Source: Kaistella polysaccharea
Lineage (GTDB): Bacteria > Bacteroidota > Bacteroidia > Flavobacteriales > Weeksellaceae
Direction of reading: 5' to 3'
Assembly: GCF_020410745.1 (NCBI RefSeq)
Contig: NZ_CP084528.1
Coordinates: 434,001 to 498,000 of the forward strand
Length of the DNA stretch: 64,000 nt
The translations under genes were made by a program, and so were the position numbers. The notes under the pieces were generated by a model, which ran no database searches, had not been told where the DNA came from, and worked only from the letters and a program-made list of their open reading frames with translations. Shown here piece after piece: positions 17,199 to 26,727 of this stretch; the first letter of the stretch is position 1; the number at the start of each line of letters is the position of its first letter.

Positions 17199-17441
17199 AT
17201 GAAAGAATACATACTACAGAAAGAAAGAATTTTCCATTTTCTGGCTTTGGCATTAATTGCGGGTTCCCTTTTTCTAGAAGATCCTATTCAGAAAATGGTG
17301 GTTTTGGTGACCGGAATTTTGGGATTATTGGTTTTATCAGCTTTAAAGAAGCAAAAAATACTGGTCATCATTTACTTGGTTTTGTTTTTTGCAGCTGGAA
17401 TTTTCTACTATTTGGTGAGCGAAGGAAAGCTCAATTTTTAA
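17199..17441 (+). CDS. Small integral membrane protein, unknown function
   Basis: 80 residues with three hydrophobic segments (about 11-25, 32-46 and 53-71) and a short charged tail. It begins just after a terminator, so it is either read through or has its own weak promoter. It lies 25 bp before the DUF2891 gene, which suggests cotranscription. It is not recognised. Confidence 0.62.
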   Translation: MKEYILQKERIFHFLALALIAGSLFLEDPIQKMVVLVTGILGLLVLSALKKQKILVIIYLVLFFAAGIFYYLVSEGKLNF

Positions 17442-17466
17442 TAAATTTAAGATTAGACTCTTACAA

Positions 17467-18540
17467 ATGAAGCACATTTTACTCTTGGCTCTTTTCCTTG
17501 CCATTCCACTTCAAAGCCAGGTTTTACCAAAATTGACCGATGAAATCGCGATGAAGTTGGCTGAAAAACCTTTGAAATGTATCAATCAGGAATTTCCCAA
17601 CAAAACAGCGCATATTATCAATAATGCGAATGAAGTATTACTATCGCCGAGTGCATTGCACCCGAGTTTTTATGGATGTTTTGACTGGCATTCTTCTGTT
17701 CATGGTCACTGGATGCTGGTACGGCTGCTGAAAACAAAACCGCATTTGGCGAACGCCGACCAGATCTTTAAAATTCTGGAAAATTCATTTTTGGAAAATA
17801 ATATAGAGGCAGAATCAAAATATTTTACCAAATATGACATTGCCGCTAATTTTGAAAGAACCTACGGGTGGGCTTGGTTGCTTAAACTAGATGAGGAACT
17901 TTCTACTTGGGATCATCCGAAAGCGAAGCTTTGGCACAAAAATTTAAAACCTTTAACGGAGGAAATCCTTCGCCTCTGGAAAATCTATTTGCCCAAACAA
18001 ACATATCCCAACAGAACAGGAGTTCATCCCAATTCAGCCTTCGCAATGGCGTTTGCAATCGATTGGGCGAGAGCTTCTAAAGATGAAATTTTCGAAAACC
18101 AACTTATAGAAAAGTCAAAATATTTCTATTTAAATGATCAGAAAATACCGGCTTATCTGGAGCCAGATGGAAGTGATTTCTTTTCTCCAAGTTTAGAAAT
18201 CGCAGATTTAATGCGGCGAATTCTTCCTCAGAAAGATTTTGTTAAATGGCTCAATAAATTTTACGATAAAAGAAGCATTGCAAATATTTCCGAAATTCCT
18301 GTGATTAGTGATATTAATGATTTTCAAACCGTACATCTTGTTGGACTTTCATTTAGCAGAGCTTGGTGCATGAAAGGAATAGCAAAATCATTACCCAAAA
18401 ATCATCCGCTTAAAAAACAGTTCGAAACAACATCTAATAAGTTTTTAGCCAATGCATTACCTCTTTTATTTCAGGGGAATTACGGCGGCGATCATTGGTT
18501 AGCGAGTTTTGCCGTCTACGCGCTGGAAGAAGAAAAATAA
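17467..18540 (+). CDS. DUF2891 family secreted protein
   Basis: 357 residues with a Sec signal peptide (MKHILLLALFLAIPLQSQ). The family signature FDWHSSVHGHWMLVRLL lies near residue 75, with further conserved blocks YGWAWLLKLDEEL, GVHPNSAFAMAFAIDWAR and the C-terminal GGDHWLASFAVYAL. DUF2891 proteins are predicted alpha/alpha-toroid enzymes (glycosidase- or lyase-like) with no established reaction. The gene converges on the DUF4349-like lipoprotein gene with a 10-bp gap. Confidence 0.82.
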   Translation: MKHILLLALFLAIPLQSQVLPKLTDEIAMKLAEKPLKCINQEFPNKTAHIINNANEVLLSPSALHPSFYGCFDWHSSVHGHWMLVRLLKTKPHLANADQIFKILENSFLENNIEAESKYFTKYDIAANFERTYGWAWLLKLDEELSTWDHPKAKLWHKNLKPLTEEILRLWKIYLPKQTYPNRTGVHPNSAFAMAFAIDWARASKDEIFENQLIEKSKYFYLNDQKIPAYLEPDGSDFFSPSLEIADLMRRILPQKDFVKWLNKFYDKRSIANISEIPVISDINDFQTVHLVGLSFSRAWCMKGIAKSLPKNHPLKKQFETTSNKFLANALPLLFQGNYGGDHWLASFAVYALEEEK

Positions 18541-18550
18541 GTCAGATTGA

Positions 18551-19711
18551 TTATTCTTTTGGAAGATATCTTGAATAATCTGGTTCATTATCTTCCACGG
18601 GCTTATCGGGTTTAATTTGTGGATTTTGGCTTATTTCTTCAGAATCTTCAACGTGATTCGTGCGTTCTAAATTTATTATTTGTTTCTTTTTTCTATTTCT
18701 CGATATAAAGAATAAAATGATCGCAACGATCAGAAATACTGGCCAAAAGGGTAGTAATGCGAGAAAAACTTTACCAAGAATATCAAAACCACTTTTAAAA
18801 GCGCTGGACGATTTGGTTCCGAATGTTTCGCCATCTGTATTTGCAGTTGATTCTTTTGATACTTCTGCAGGCATCGCAGTCACAATATTTTGATGTTTTT
18901 GCACCAAAATAATCTCAACAGAACCGTTGCTGCCGCTCATTAAATCCGTTCCTCTAGCTGTCGTATTTTTTGTTTTGATATCGCCCAATTGCGCAGAAAT
19001 GCTCTGTACAAAATAGTCGAAATCGCGCATCGGAATTTTCGTCATGATTTCCTCCTTACGAATTCCTTCAGATGTGGTATAATTTTCAGAAATTACGCTT
19101 CCGTTACTGTCACGCAACTGCTGTCGCAAAAGGGCTTTCGCATCAGAAAGATCTTCAACTTCTATTTCGAGAAAAGATGTTTTTATTAATGGATCTTTTG
19201 GTCGCGGATTTTCAGTGACCGTATTTTCCTCTCTCTGAGCTGATGGAGCAGCTGGAATATCATTTTTCGGTTTTGCGGACTTGTCGTCCGTTTGCTGCGT
19301 TTGTTTTAAAATTCGATTGGCAGTTTGTGATAAAACGGCGATTGCATTTTCCCCGTTTTTAAGAAGTTGACTTGCAGAATCCAGCGTTTTTGCAACGTCA
19401 GTTCCTGTTTTTACATGCTTTGTAATCTTCGCAATTTCTTTGTTGATAGAATCAATTTGCCAACTTCCTGATTTTAAAGTACTGTCGATTCTTTTCGTTT
19501 GTTTTTCAATTTGAGGAATAATTACTTTTTTAGCGATTCCGTTAGAATCATTAACTCTTTTAGAAATAGAATCCAAAGTCTTTAGACCGTCGTTCGCTTT
19601 TGTAAAAAGACTGTCTGCTCTTTTAAAAGTATCGGTGGTTTGCGTAAATTCCTGTTTTGTGCAGGAAATTATAGAAAATAGAAGCAATATTGCTCCGAAT
19701 ATATTTTTCAT
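18551..19711 (-). CDS. DUF4349-like lipoprotein with C-terminal membrane helix
   Basis: 386 residues. A lipoprotein signal ends at Cys17 (LFSIISC). A coiled-coil-prone region (about 30-130, many K/D/S residues) follows. Next is a domain resembling DUF4349 (about 175-275: IEVEDLSDAKALLRQQL, then GSVISENYT). One membrane helix (about 320-340) and a charged cytoplasmic tail end the protein. A lipoprotein that also has a C-terminal TM helix would sit in the inner membrane. The domain assignment is moderate and the function is unknown. Confidence 0.65.
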   Translation of the reverse strand: MKNIFGAILLLFSIISCTKQEFTQTTDTFKRADSLFTKANDGLKTLDSISKRVNDSNGIAKKVIIPQIEKQTKRIDSTLKSGSWQIDSINKEIAKITKHVKTGTDVAKTLDSASQLLKNGENAIAVLSQTANRILKQTQQTDDKSAKPKNDIPAAPSAQREENTVTENPRPKDPLIKTSFLEIEVEDLSDAKALLRQQLRDSNGSVISENYTTSEGIRKEEIMTKIPMRDFDYFVQSISAQLGDIKTKNTTARGTDLMSGSNGSVEIILVQKHQNIVTAMPAEVSKESTANTDGETFGTKSSSAFKSGFDILGKVFLALLPFWPVFLIVAIILFFISRNRKKKQIINLERTNHVEDSEEISQNPQIKPDKPVEDNEPDYSRYLPKE

Positions 19712-19760
19712 ATTATATTAATAATTTTATCGGTGCAAGGTAATCAAATAACATTCCTTT

Positions 19761-19799
19761 AAAAATAAAAACAGACCCCTAAAATATTTAAGAGTCTGT
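19761..19799 (-). terminator. Intrinsic terminator after prfC
   Basis: On the minus strand ACAGACTCTTA pairs with TAGGGGTCTGT (with G-T wobbles) and is followed by TTTTTATTTTT. Confidence 0.7.
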
Positions 19800-19840
19800 A
19801 TATGAGTGTTTTGCAAATTAATTTACAACAAGTTTACAAT

Positions 19841-21436
19841 TTATTCCTTTTGAAATTCACTGATGAAATGCAGTTTGATATTCGGAAATTTCTCCTGCGT
19901 CATGTGAATTGTGAAAGCGGAATCTGCTAGAAAGACCATTTGTCCATATTTATCTCTTGCCATGAATCTTTGTTTTAGCCGTGCAAACTCTTTAAACTCT
20001 TCAGATTTTTCGTCCGCCTCGATCCAACATGCTTTGTGAATGGAAAGGGGTTCGTACGTACATTTTGCACCATATTCGTGCTCCAAACGATACTGGATCA
20101 CTTCGTACTGCAACGCGCCCACCGTACCAATTACTTTTCGGTTGTTCATTTCTAAGATAAAAAGCTGTGCTACACCTTCATCCATCAACTGATCGATGCC
20201 TTTAGCAAGCTGTTTCGCTTTTAATGGATCATCATTATTGATGTATCTAAAATGTTCCGGAGAGAAATTTGGAATTCCTTTGAAACTCAGTTTTTCGCCG
20301 GCGGTTAAAGTGTCACCAATCCGAAAATTTCCGGTGTCATGAAGTCCCACGATATCTCCGGGGAAACTTTCATCTACAACTTCTTTTTTATCCGCGAAAA
20401 ATGCGTTCGGTGACGAGAATTTCATTTTCTTATTTTCCCTAACCAACAGGTAATTTTCATTTCTCTTAAAAGTACCGGAAACGATTTTCACAAACGCTAA
20501 TCGATCGCGGTGTTTTGGGTCCATATTGGCGTGAATTTTAAAGATGAATCCTGTAAAATCTTTTTCTTCTGGTTTTACAATTCGGGTATCGCTCTCTTTC
20601 GGCTGCGGATTTGGTGCAATTTCAATAAAGGCATCCAGCAGTTCTCGAACTCCAAAATTATTCAACGCTGAACCGAAGAAAACAGGTTGTAAATCTCCAT
20701 TCATATAATCCTCACGGTTAAACTTTGGGTAAACCTCCTGTATTAATTCCAGCTCTTCACGCAAAGTTGCAGCTGCTTTGGCACCAATTGCTTCATCAAT
20801 TTTTGGATCATTAATGTCATCAAATTTGACCGCATTTCCTACCTTTTGTTTCTTTTCCTCTAAAAACAACTGAATGTTATTTTCCCAAAGATTATAGATT
20901 CCCTGGAAATCGCTTCCCATTCCAATTGGCAATGAAAGCGGAACGACAGATAATCCTAATTTTTGCTCGACTTCGTCCAATAAATCAAAAGCGTCTTTTC
21001 CTTCACGATCCAATTTATTAATGAAAACAATCATTGGTATATTTCGCATTCTACAAACCTGCACCAGTTTTTCAGTTTGCTCTTCAACTCCTTTTGCAAC
21101 GTCTACTACTACGATTACAGAATCAACGGCGGTTAAAGTTCGGTACGTATCTTCAGCAAAATCTTTGTGACCAGGTGTATCTAAAATATTAATTTTATGA
21201 CCTTTATACTCAAATGCTAATACAGAAGTTGCTACAGAAATTCCCCGTTGTCTCTCAATTTCCATGAAATCGGAAGTCGCGCCTTTTTTAATTTTATTTG
21301 ATTTTACAGCACCAGCTTCCTGAATTGCACCACCAAAAAGCAACAGCTTTTCGGTAAGCGTTGTTTTTCCGGCATCGGGATGGGCAATAATTCCGAAGGT
21401 TTTTCTTTTTCCTATTTCCTTGAGTAGATCTGACAT
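19841..21436 (-). CDS. prfC: Peptide chain release factor 3
   Basis: A GTPase that recycles RF1 and RF2 from the ribosome after termination. 531 residues, family length. The GTP-binding motifs are AHPDAGKTTLTEKLL (G1, residues 18-32), RGISVATS (G2), LDTPGHKDF (G3) and NKLDREG (G4). The RF3-specific C-terminal blocks GTVGALQYEVIQYRLEHEYG and DKYGQMVFLADSAF separate it from EF-G. It is divergent from the CPBP protease gene. Confidence 0.96.
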   Translation of the reverse strand: MSDLLKEIGKRKTFGIIAHPDAGKTTLTEKLLLFGGAIQEAGAVKSNKIKKGATSDFMEIERQRGISVATSVLAFEYKGHKINILDTPGHKDFAEDTYRTLTAVDSVIVVVDVAKGVEEQTEKLVQVCRMRNIPMIVFINKLDREGKDAFDLLDEVEQKLGLSVVPLSLPIGMGSDFQGIYNLWENNIQLFLEEKKQKVGNAVKFDDINDPKIDEAIGAKAAATLREELELIQEVYPKFNREDYMNGDLQPVFFGSALNNFGVRELLDAFIEIAPNPQPKESDTRIVKPEEKDFTGFIFKIHANMDPKHRDRLAFVKIVSGTFKRNENYLLVRENKKMKFSSPNAFFADKKEVVDESFPGDIVGLHDTGNFRIGDTLTAGEKLSFKGIPNFSPEHFRYINNDDPLKAKQLAKGIDQLMDEGVAQLFILEMNNRKVIGTVGALQYEVIQYRLEHEYGAKCTYEPLSIHKACWIEADEKSEEFKEFARLKQRFMARDKYGQMVFLADSAFTIHMTQEKFPNIKLHFISEFQKE

Positions 21437-21550
21437 AATTATTTTTGAGACTGCAAAAATCGGTTTTTTTTATGGAAAATGAAAATGAGACGACTTCACG
21501 TTTACCTTCAAATTTAGAGGACTTTCTGTTTCTCTTTTGTTTAATACAAT

Positions 21551-21558
21551 TATCTTTG
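21551..21558 (+). promoter_or_regulatory. -7 promoter box fixing the CPBP protease start
   Basis: TATCTTTG matches TAnnTTTG and lies 16 bp before the ATG at 21574. Transcription would begin downstream of the earlier in-frame start at 21445, which rules that start out. Confidence 0.6.
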
Positions 21559-21573
21559 CTCAAAATACATTTG

Positions 21574-22407
21574 ATGGAGGATAAAAGGAATATTAAGAAA
21601 TACATATTCGATTTTAAAGGTGCCGTGGCTCTCGTGGCTGGTATGATTGCTGGAGTTACGTTGGTTTCCATCCTGAATGTAGCAAGCATGTTCTTTTTTA
21701 ATGTTAATTTTCAGTACGCTGATTTTTATTTATTACTTTCAAATGCAGCCCTTTTTCTTGGTGCGATTTTCTTCTTTGATTTTTTTATTTGTCGACCTTC
21801 AACAGGCAGAAAATTAAATTTTAATTTTTCTACGACCAACCTGATGACTTATGTCTTGATTTTTCCCATGATGCTGGGAATGATGTTTATCGCTGAATTT
21901 ATTACTGCACAGATTCCGACTACAGGTCCGTTCTTCGGGAAATATTATGAATACTTCAGCAAATTGATGGAACAGATGACTTCCAATCCTGCCACTTTAA
22001 TTGTGCTTGCGGTTTTTATGGCTCCTATTTTTGAGGAAATTGTGTTCCGCGGAATCATAATGAAAGGTTTATTGAACAAAGGAGTTCGGCCCGCATTTGC
22101 AATCGTTATCTCCTCTGTGGTTTTTGGAATCGTTCACGGAAATCCTTGGCAGTTTGTAGGTGCCGTATTTCTTGGCTGTGTTTTAGGATTGGTATATTAT
22201 AAAACGAAGTCCTTGCTTTTACCCATTTTACTGCACGCTTTTAATAATTTATGTTCGAGTATTTTAATATTTTACACTAAAAGCGAAAGTTTTGCAGACG
22301 CAGCAAAAATTTCAGAATGGATTATTCTTGGTCTTGGAATCGTACTTTTTACCACTTTTTACATTTTGTTTACTCGGAAATATCGGGTTCATTATAAAGA
22401 CATTTAA
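21574..22407 (+). CDS. CPBP family intramembrane glutamic endopeptidase
   Basis: 277 residues (Rce1/Abi family), integral membrane protease with about eight helices. The catalytic EExxxR motif is seen as FEEIVFRG, followed by a histidine in VFGIVHG and the HxxxN motif HAFNN in the last conserved helix. The start is placed at 21574, because a promoter box lies inside the longer frame that opens at 21445. Bacterial members include bacteriocin-immunity and signalling proteases; the substrate is unknown. The next gene, an RdgB-type NTPase, starts 21 bp downstream and is probably cotranscribed. Confidence 0.88.
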   Translation: MEDKRNIKKYIFDFKGAVALVAGMIAGVTLVSILNVASMFFFNVNFQYADFYLLLSNAALFLGAIFFFDFFICRPSTGRKLNFNFSTTNLMTYVLIFPMMLGMMFIAEFITAQIPTTGPFFGKYYEYFSKLMEQMTSNPATLIVLAVFMAPIFEEIVFRGIIMKGLLNKGVRPAFAIVISSVVFGIVHGNPWQFVGAVFLGCVLGLVYYKTKSLLLPILLHAFNNLCSSILIFYTKSESFADAAKISEWIILGLGIVLFTTFYILFTRKYRVHYKDI

Positions 22408-22427
22408 CCATTATTTAAATTGTATTC

Positions 22428-23003
22428 ATGAAAAAGGAAATCCTTATTGCCACTCATAACCAACATAAGAAAGAAGAAATTCAACAGATTTTAGGAGACC
22501 AATTTCTGGTCACTTCGCTCACAGATTATTACATTCACGATGAAATTGTTGAAGATGGTAAAACATTTCACGAAAATGCACTCATCAAGGCGCGATACTG
22601 TTTTAATACAACTGGAAAGGCGAGTTTGGGAGACGATTCAGGTCTGGTTGTAGAAGCGCTTGACGGACGTCCGGGAATTTATTCCGCGCGCTATGCGGGC
22701 AATCACGATTTTGGTAAAAATATGACTAAAGTTCTGGAAGAATTGGAGCAAAATGAAAACAGGAAAGCGTATTTCGTCACCGTGATGTGTTTGGTTGATG
22801 AAAATGGGATTAATTATTTTGAAGGACGAATTTACGGTCACCTTACCACAGAAATATGTGGGTCAAAAGGGTTTGGCTATGATCCTATATTTGTTCCTGA
22901 AAATCACGAAATCACCTTTGCGGAAATGGATGCTGGAGAGAAAAACAAAATTAGTCACCGCCGGAAAGCAATCGATCTGTTTCTGGAATTTATTGGAAAA
23001 TAG
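22428..23003 (+). CDS. rdgB: RdgB/HAM1 non-canonical purine NTP pyrophosphatase
   Basis: Removes ITP, dITP and XTP from the nucleotide pool. 191 residues, family length. The N-terminal ATHNQHKKEEI is the substrate-binding loop. DGKTFHENALIKA, LGDDSGLVVEALDGRPGIYSARYAG, GSKGFGYDPIF and KNKISHRRKA are the family signature blocks, including the Mg-binding acidic residues and the purine-recognition FGYDP. Confidence 0.95.
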   Translation: MKKEILIATHNQHKKEEIQQILGDQFLVTSLTDYYIHDEIVEDGKTFHENALIKARYCFNTTGKASLGDDSGLVVEALDGRPGIYSARYAGNHDFGKNMTKVLEELEQNENRKAYFVTVMCLVDENGINYFEGRIYGHLTTEICGSKGFGYDPIFVPENHEITFAEMDAGEKNKISHRRKAIDLFLEFIGK

Positions 23004-23061
23004 TTTTCAGGTGTCTTTAAATTTCACAATTAATCGGTAAGTTTTTTTCATCTAAAAACCG

Positions 23062-23069
23062 TATTTTTG
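23062..23069 (+). promoter_or_regulatory. -7 promoter box of pheS
   Basis: TATTTTTG matches TAnnTTTG and lies 21 bp before the ATG. Confidence 0.55.
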
Positions 23070-23090
23070 CACTCACTTATATTATAGAAG

Positions 23091-24101
23091 ATGTTAGAAA
23101 AAATTGATGAGCTGTTAGTAGAAGTTGGTAATTTCAGTTCAGCCAACAAAGATGAAATTGAGCAATTCCGTATCAAATACAGTGGTAAGAAAGGGATTTT
23201 AAATGATATTTTTTCTAAATTTAAAGACGTTCCAAACGAGCAGAAAAAAGAATTTGGTCAGAAGATAAATACTCTTAAACAGGCCGTTGAAACGAAACTT
23301 GTCGACCTAAAGAATGCAACAGCTTCCAACATAATTTTGGAAAAAGATGACCTCACTAAACCAGGTTATCCGGCGGAGCTAGGAACGCGTCACCCCATTA
23401 ATTTAGTGAAAAACAGAATTATCGAAATTTTTCGGTCAATTGGTTTTGCCGTTGCAGATGGTCCCGAAATAGAAGACGACTGGCACAATTTTACGGCGCT
23501 TAACCTGCCAGAATATCATCCAGCGCGTGACATGCAGGATACTTTCTTTGTCGAAACCAATCCAGATATTTTGCTGAGAACCCATACTTCATCAGTTCAG
23601 ATCCGATACATGGAAAATAACGAACCACCGATGAGAATTCTGTCCCCAGGTCGGGTTTTTCGGAATGAAGCCATTTCCTCGCGCTCTCACTGTATATTTC
23701 ATCAGATAGAAGGTCTTTATATCGATCAGAGCGTAAGCTTTGCAGATTTAAAACAAACCATTCAATATTTTACAACTGAACTTTTTGGAAAATCAAAAAT
23801 TAGATTGCGACCGTCCTATTTTCCGTTCACCGAACCAAGCGCCGAAGTTGACGTTTATTGGGGTTTAAATTCTGAAACAGATTATAGAATTACCAAAGGA
23901 ACAGGTTGGCTAGAAATTATGGGCTGTGGAATGGTTGATCCTGCCGTTTTAACGAATGTAAATATCGATCCTGATAAGTTCTCTGGTTACGCCTTTGGGA
24001 TGGGAATCGAAAGAATTACAATGCTCCTTTACCAAATAAATGACATTCGTATGTTTTACGAAAATGATAAAAGAATGTTGGAGCAATTTAAAAGTCTTTA
24101 A
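23091..24101 (+). CDS. pheS: Phenylalanine-tRNA ligase alpha subunit
   Basis: Catalytic subunit of the heterotetrameric PheRS. 336 residues. An N-terminal coiled-coil tRNA-binding domain (about 1-85) precedes the class II core. Motif 2 is visible as [23 protein letters not shown], quoted in part (RVFRNE, then [10 protein letters not shown]). Motif 3 is [29 protein letters not shown] and [10 protein letters not shown] contact phenylalanine. No pheT follows, so the beta subunit is encoded elsewhere, as is usual in Bacteroidota. Confidence 0.97.
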   Translation: MLEKIDELLVEVGNFSSANKDEIEQFRIKYSGKKGILNDIFSKFKDVPNEQKKEFGQKINTLKQAVETKLVDLKNATASNIILEKDDLTKPGYPAELGTRHPINLVKNRIIEIFRSIGFAVADGPEIEDDWHNFTALNLPEYHPARDMQDTFFVETNPDILLRTHTSSVQIRYMENNEPPMRILSPGRVFRNEAISSRSHCIFHQIEGLYIDQSVSFADLKQTIQYFTTELFGKSKIRLRPSYFPFTEPSAEVDVYWGLNSETDYRITKGTGWLEIMGCGMVDPAVLTNVNIDPDKFSGYAFGMGIERITMLLYQINDIRMFYENDKRMLEQFKSL

Positions 24102-24147
24102 ATAAATATTAAATTAATCCTTCAAATTAGACTTTAAATAAAATTAA

Positions 24148-24177
24148 AAAACTTCCAGATTTTTCTGGAAGTTTTTC
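24148..24177 (+). terminator. Intrinsic terminator after pheS
   Basis: AACTTCCAGA pairs with TCTGGAAGTT around a TTTT loop with T-rich flanks. It lies between convergent genes and is probably bidirectional. Confidence 0.85.
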
Positions 24178-24200
24178 GTTTGAGACTATTTCGGAAAAAT

Positions 24201-26618
24201 TTAATTCTTCTTTTTAAACCAATTCTTTGCCTGATTGTAATCGATATAATAAGTGACTTTTAAGCTCAGCGTATTATTCATTGGCTCATTAAATAAATTA
24301 TTAAAGTTTTTATTAAAATTAATTTTAGAATAATCCAGATAATTTTGAGCAGCATTTTGATAGAGTAGCGTCAACTGACTTCCGGGCGCAAACCACCAAG
24401 AATAGCGTAAATCTACATTCCAGGAATTATAGGTTTGGTTGTTGATGGAGTAAGTATTCGTTGGTGAAACACTACCATCATCTTGTAAAGTTCCGAAACT
24501 TTTATAATTAACTTCGGTGTAATAATGTCGTAAACTGAAACTGAGCGCCATTTTATTATTGATCGTATATTTTGAGGTAAGTCCATTAATCACCGTATTT
24601 CTATTTCTGGTTCCGATGTAGATATTATTGATGTTTTTTCCGGCAAATCCCTGTTCCTGGTTACTTACGTTGTATTTTCCATCGTAGCTTAAAGAGAAAT
24701 GATCGGAAATTCTATAACTTAGATCGAGTTGATTATTAAATCGGTTTCGTCCTTTTTGGTCGTACGCATAATAATCGGTGCTGAAGTTGTACGTAAATTT
24801 TTTGCGGTTGTCTGAGTTAAACCATATCCACGGATTGATGTAAGCCGGAACTGATAAGTATTTGCCAAATACGCGTGGCTCATACAAATCATTTTCTTTT
24901 CTATACTGTAAACCACCGCCAAAATTTCTGAATTTTTTATCCTGAAAATTTACATTCGTACTTATTTCGAACGCTTTAAACAAATCAGTATCTAATCTTC
25001 TTTCGTAATTAACATTAAAATTCCAGTTGATATTATTGAAATTTTTGGTCGGCTGTAAAATCCGATAGCCGTAATTTCCGTTGAAATGAATTTTGTTGGT
25101 TTCACCAGTGTAACCCAAATCATCAATATTATAATCTTTTGAAATCGCTTCTACACCAACTTGATAATTACTTTTACCAAATATTTTTTTAATTCCTGCA
25201 TTGATGTTGGTGCCGAAATCGCTTGTGCCATCTTTTACATAACTTCCTCGGTAACCACCATAAACATTGTATTTATTTTTCTTATCGGTTAAATCGAGCA
25301 AAATTGCAGTCGCATTAGCATCACGGAAATCGCCGGCTCGGGTTACATTGGTATTGATTAACGACACGGACGAATTTCCATTAAAACGTTGATCAAAAAC
25401 CAAAACATTATAATTGGCTAAAGGTTCTATGGTTTCAAAACGAGTTTCTCCCGTAAAATCATTTTTAATTTCGACTTCTGTTTTTTTGGTAACAGCATTA
25501 AAGAAACCGATTCCCAAACCTTTATTGGTTCGTCCGGAAATTTTGGTGGCGTTGAACAATTTTACTTTCTGAATATTTCCTACCAAAGATTCATCTTCCC
25601 CAATATTGGGATCTCTTGAAGGATAATCGCCGACACGACGAGAATAAAATAAATCCCCTTTACTGAAGAGTTCTGTGCCTTCCGTAAAAAAAGACCGTTT
25701 CTCGGAAAATTGCTGTTCAAAAGGGCCAAGATTTAAAATATTATCATCAAAAGCAGTTTGGCCAAAATCTGGAATCAAGGTAGTGTCTAAGGTAAAAGCA
25801 TCATTAATACCATATTTCACATCCATTCCACCATTTACGCTTGTTGAAGTTTTACCATCATAATTATTAACATAAGTTGAAAAGTAAGGCAAAAAAGACA
25901 ATCTTACAGGCGGTTTAATGTTTTCTATTCCGCTTAAAACACCGTCGTATAATAGGAATGATCCTTTTTTATTATCGATAAAATTCCAGGTAGATTTTAC
26001 CTTTGTCCGTTGAACTAAGCGTACAAAGTTTAAACCCCATTCCTGAATATCTTTTTTCGGAAAACGTAATTCTGAATACGGAATCTTCATTTCAACGGTC
26101 CAACCATCATTATCAATTTTTGCAGCACTAAACCAAACGGCGCTCCAGTTGGAATCTTCACCGTAATCGTTCGTCATTTTTGCATCGAACTGAACGCCAT
26201 TTGGCAATACCATAAATTCTGAGCTTTGCTGCTTGTCATTATAACCATTGATGACGACGTCAAAAAAATCATCATTTCCTACGTTATCACGTTCAACCAG
26301 TTCTTTAGAAATTTTATCTGGTTCCGGATCATACATTTTTGCGCCAAAATAAATTCCAGTATCATCGTATAAAATTTTCACTTCAGTTCTAAATTCAGGA
26401 GCTTCTGCTTTCCCATTTTGTGGTTGAAATTCTACGAAATTTTTTGCGACAGACGCATTTTTCCAAACTTCTTCATCTAAAATTCCATCAATTTTTGGAG
26501 CGATATTAATTTTAGTAATGGTAATTTTCTTTCGGGAAATGCTATCTTTTTCAACAGTTTGTGCGTACGACTTTACCGATAAAAACGAAAGTAGGAGTGT
26601 AGTGAAAATGAATTTCAT
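24201..26618 (-). CDS. DUF5916 outer-membrane beta-barrel protein with N-terminal CBM9-like domain
   Basis: 805 residues with signal peptide (MKFIFTTLLLSFLSVKSYAQ). A carbohydrate-binding family 9-like domain lies at about 35-220 (KIDGILDEEVWKNAS, DTGIYFGAKMYD, WTVEMKIPYSELRF). A long barrel domain follows, rich in alternating aromatic/polar strands such as FSLSYDGKYNVSNQ, and it ends in a terminal aromatic strand. Family members are common in Bacteroidota and may take part in uptake or envelope modification; no reaction is established. Confidence 0.82.
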   Translation of the reverse strand: MKFIFTTLLLSFLSVKSYAQTVEKDSISRKKITITKINIAPKIDGILDEEVWKNASVAKNFVEFQPQNGKAEAPEFRTEVKILYDDTGIYFGAKMYDPEPDKISKELVERDNVGNDDFFDVVINGYNDKQQSSEFMVLPNGVQFDAKMTNDYGEDSNWSAVWFSAAKIDNDGWTVEMKIPYSELRFPKKDIQEWGLNFVRLVQRTKVKSTWNFIDNKKGSFLLYDGVLSGIENIKPPVRLSFLPYFSTYVNNYDGKTSTSVNGGMDVKYGINDAFTLDTTLIPDFGQTAFDDNILNLGPFEQQFSEKRSFFTEGTELFSKGDLFYSRRVGDYPSRDPNIGEDESLVGNIQKVKLFNATKISGRTNKGLGIGFFNAVTKKTEVEIKNDFTGETRFETIEPLANYNVLVFDQRFNGNSSVSLINTNVTRAGDFRDANATAILLDLTDKKNKYNVYGGYRGSYVKDGTSDFGTNINAGIKKIFGKSNYQVGVEAISKDYNIDDLGYTGETNKIHFNGNYGYRILQPTKNFNNINWNFNVNYERRLDTDLFKAFEISTNVNFQDKKFRNFGGGLQYRKENDLYEPRVFGKYLSVPAYINPWIWFNSDNRKKFTYNFSTDYYAYDQKGRNRFNNQLDLSYRISDHFSLSYDGKYNVSNQEQGFAGKNINNIYIGTRNRNTVINGLTSKYTINNKMALSFSLRHYYTEVNYKSFGTLQDDGSVSPTNTYSINNQTYNSWNVDLRYSWWFAPGSQLTLLYQNAAQNYLDYSKINFNKNFNNLFNEPMNNTLSLKVTYYIDYNQAKNWFKKKN

Positions 26619-26684
26619 GTAATAGTTTAAGAATAAGACAACGAAAACCTAAAAAGTGTTACATCGTTGTGAAATAAAAACAAA

Positions 26685-26708
26685 AAAAACGGACGATCGT
26701 CCGTTTTT
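26685..26708 (-). terminator. Palindromic intrinsic terminator
   Basis: A perfect palindrome centred between 26696 and 26697 (ACGGACGA/TCGTCCGT, extended by A-T pairs) is followed by T8 on the minus strand. It serves the DUF3108 gene. Confidence 0.8.
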
Positions 26709-26727
26709 AAAAGTAGTGCTAAACTTT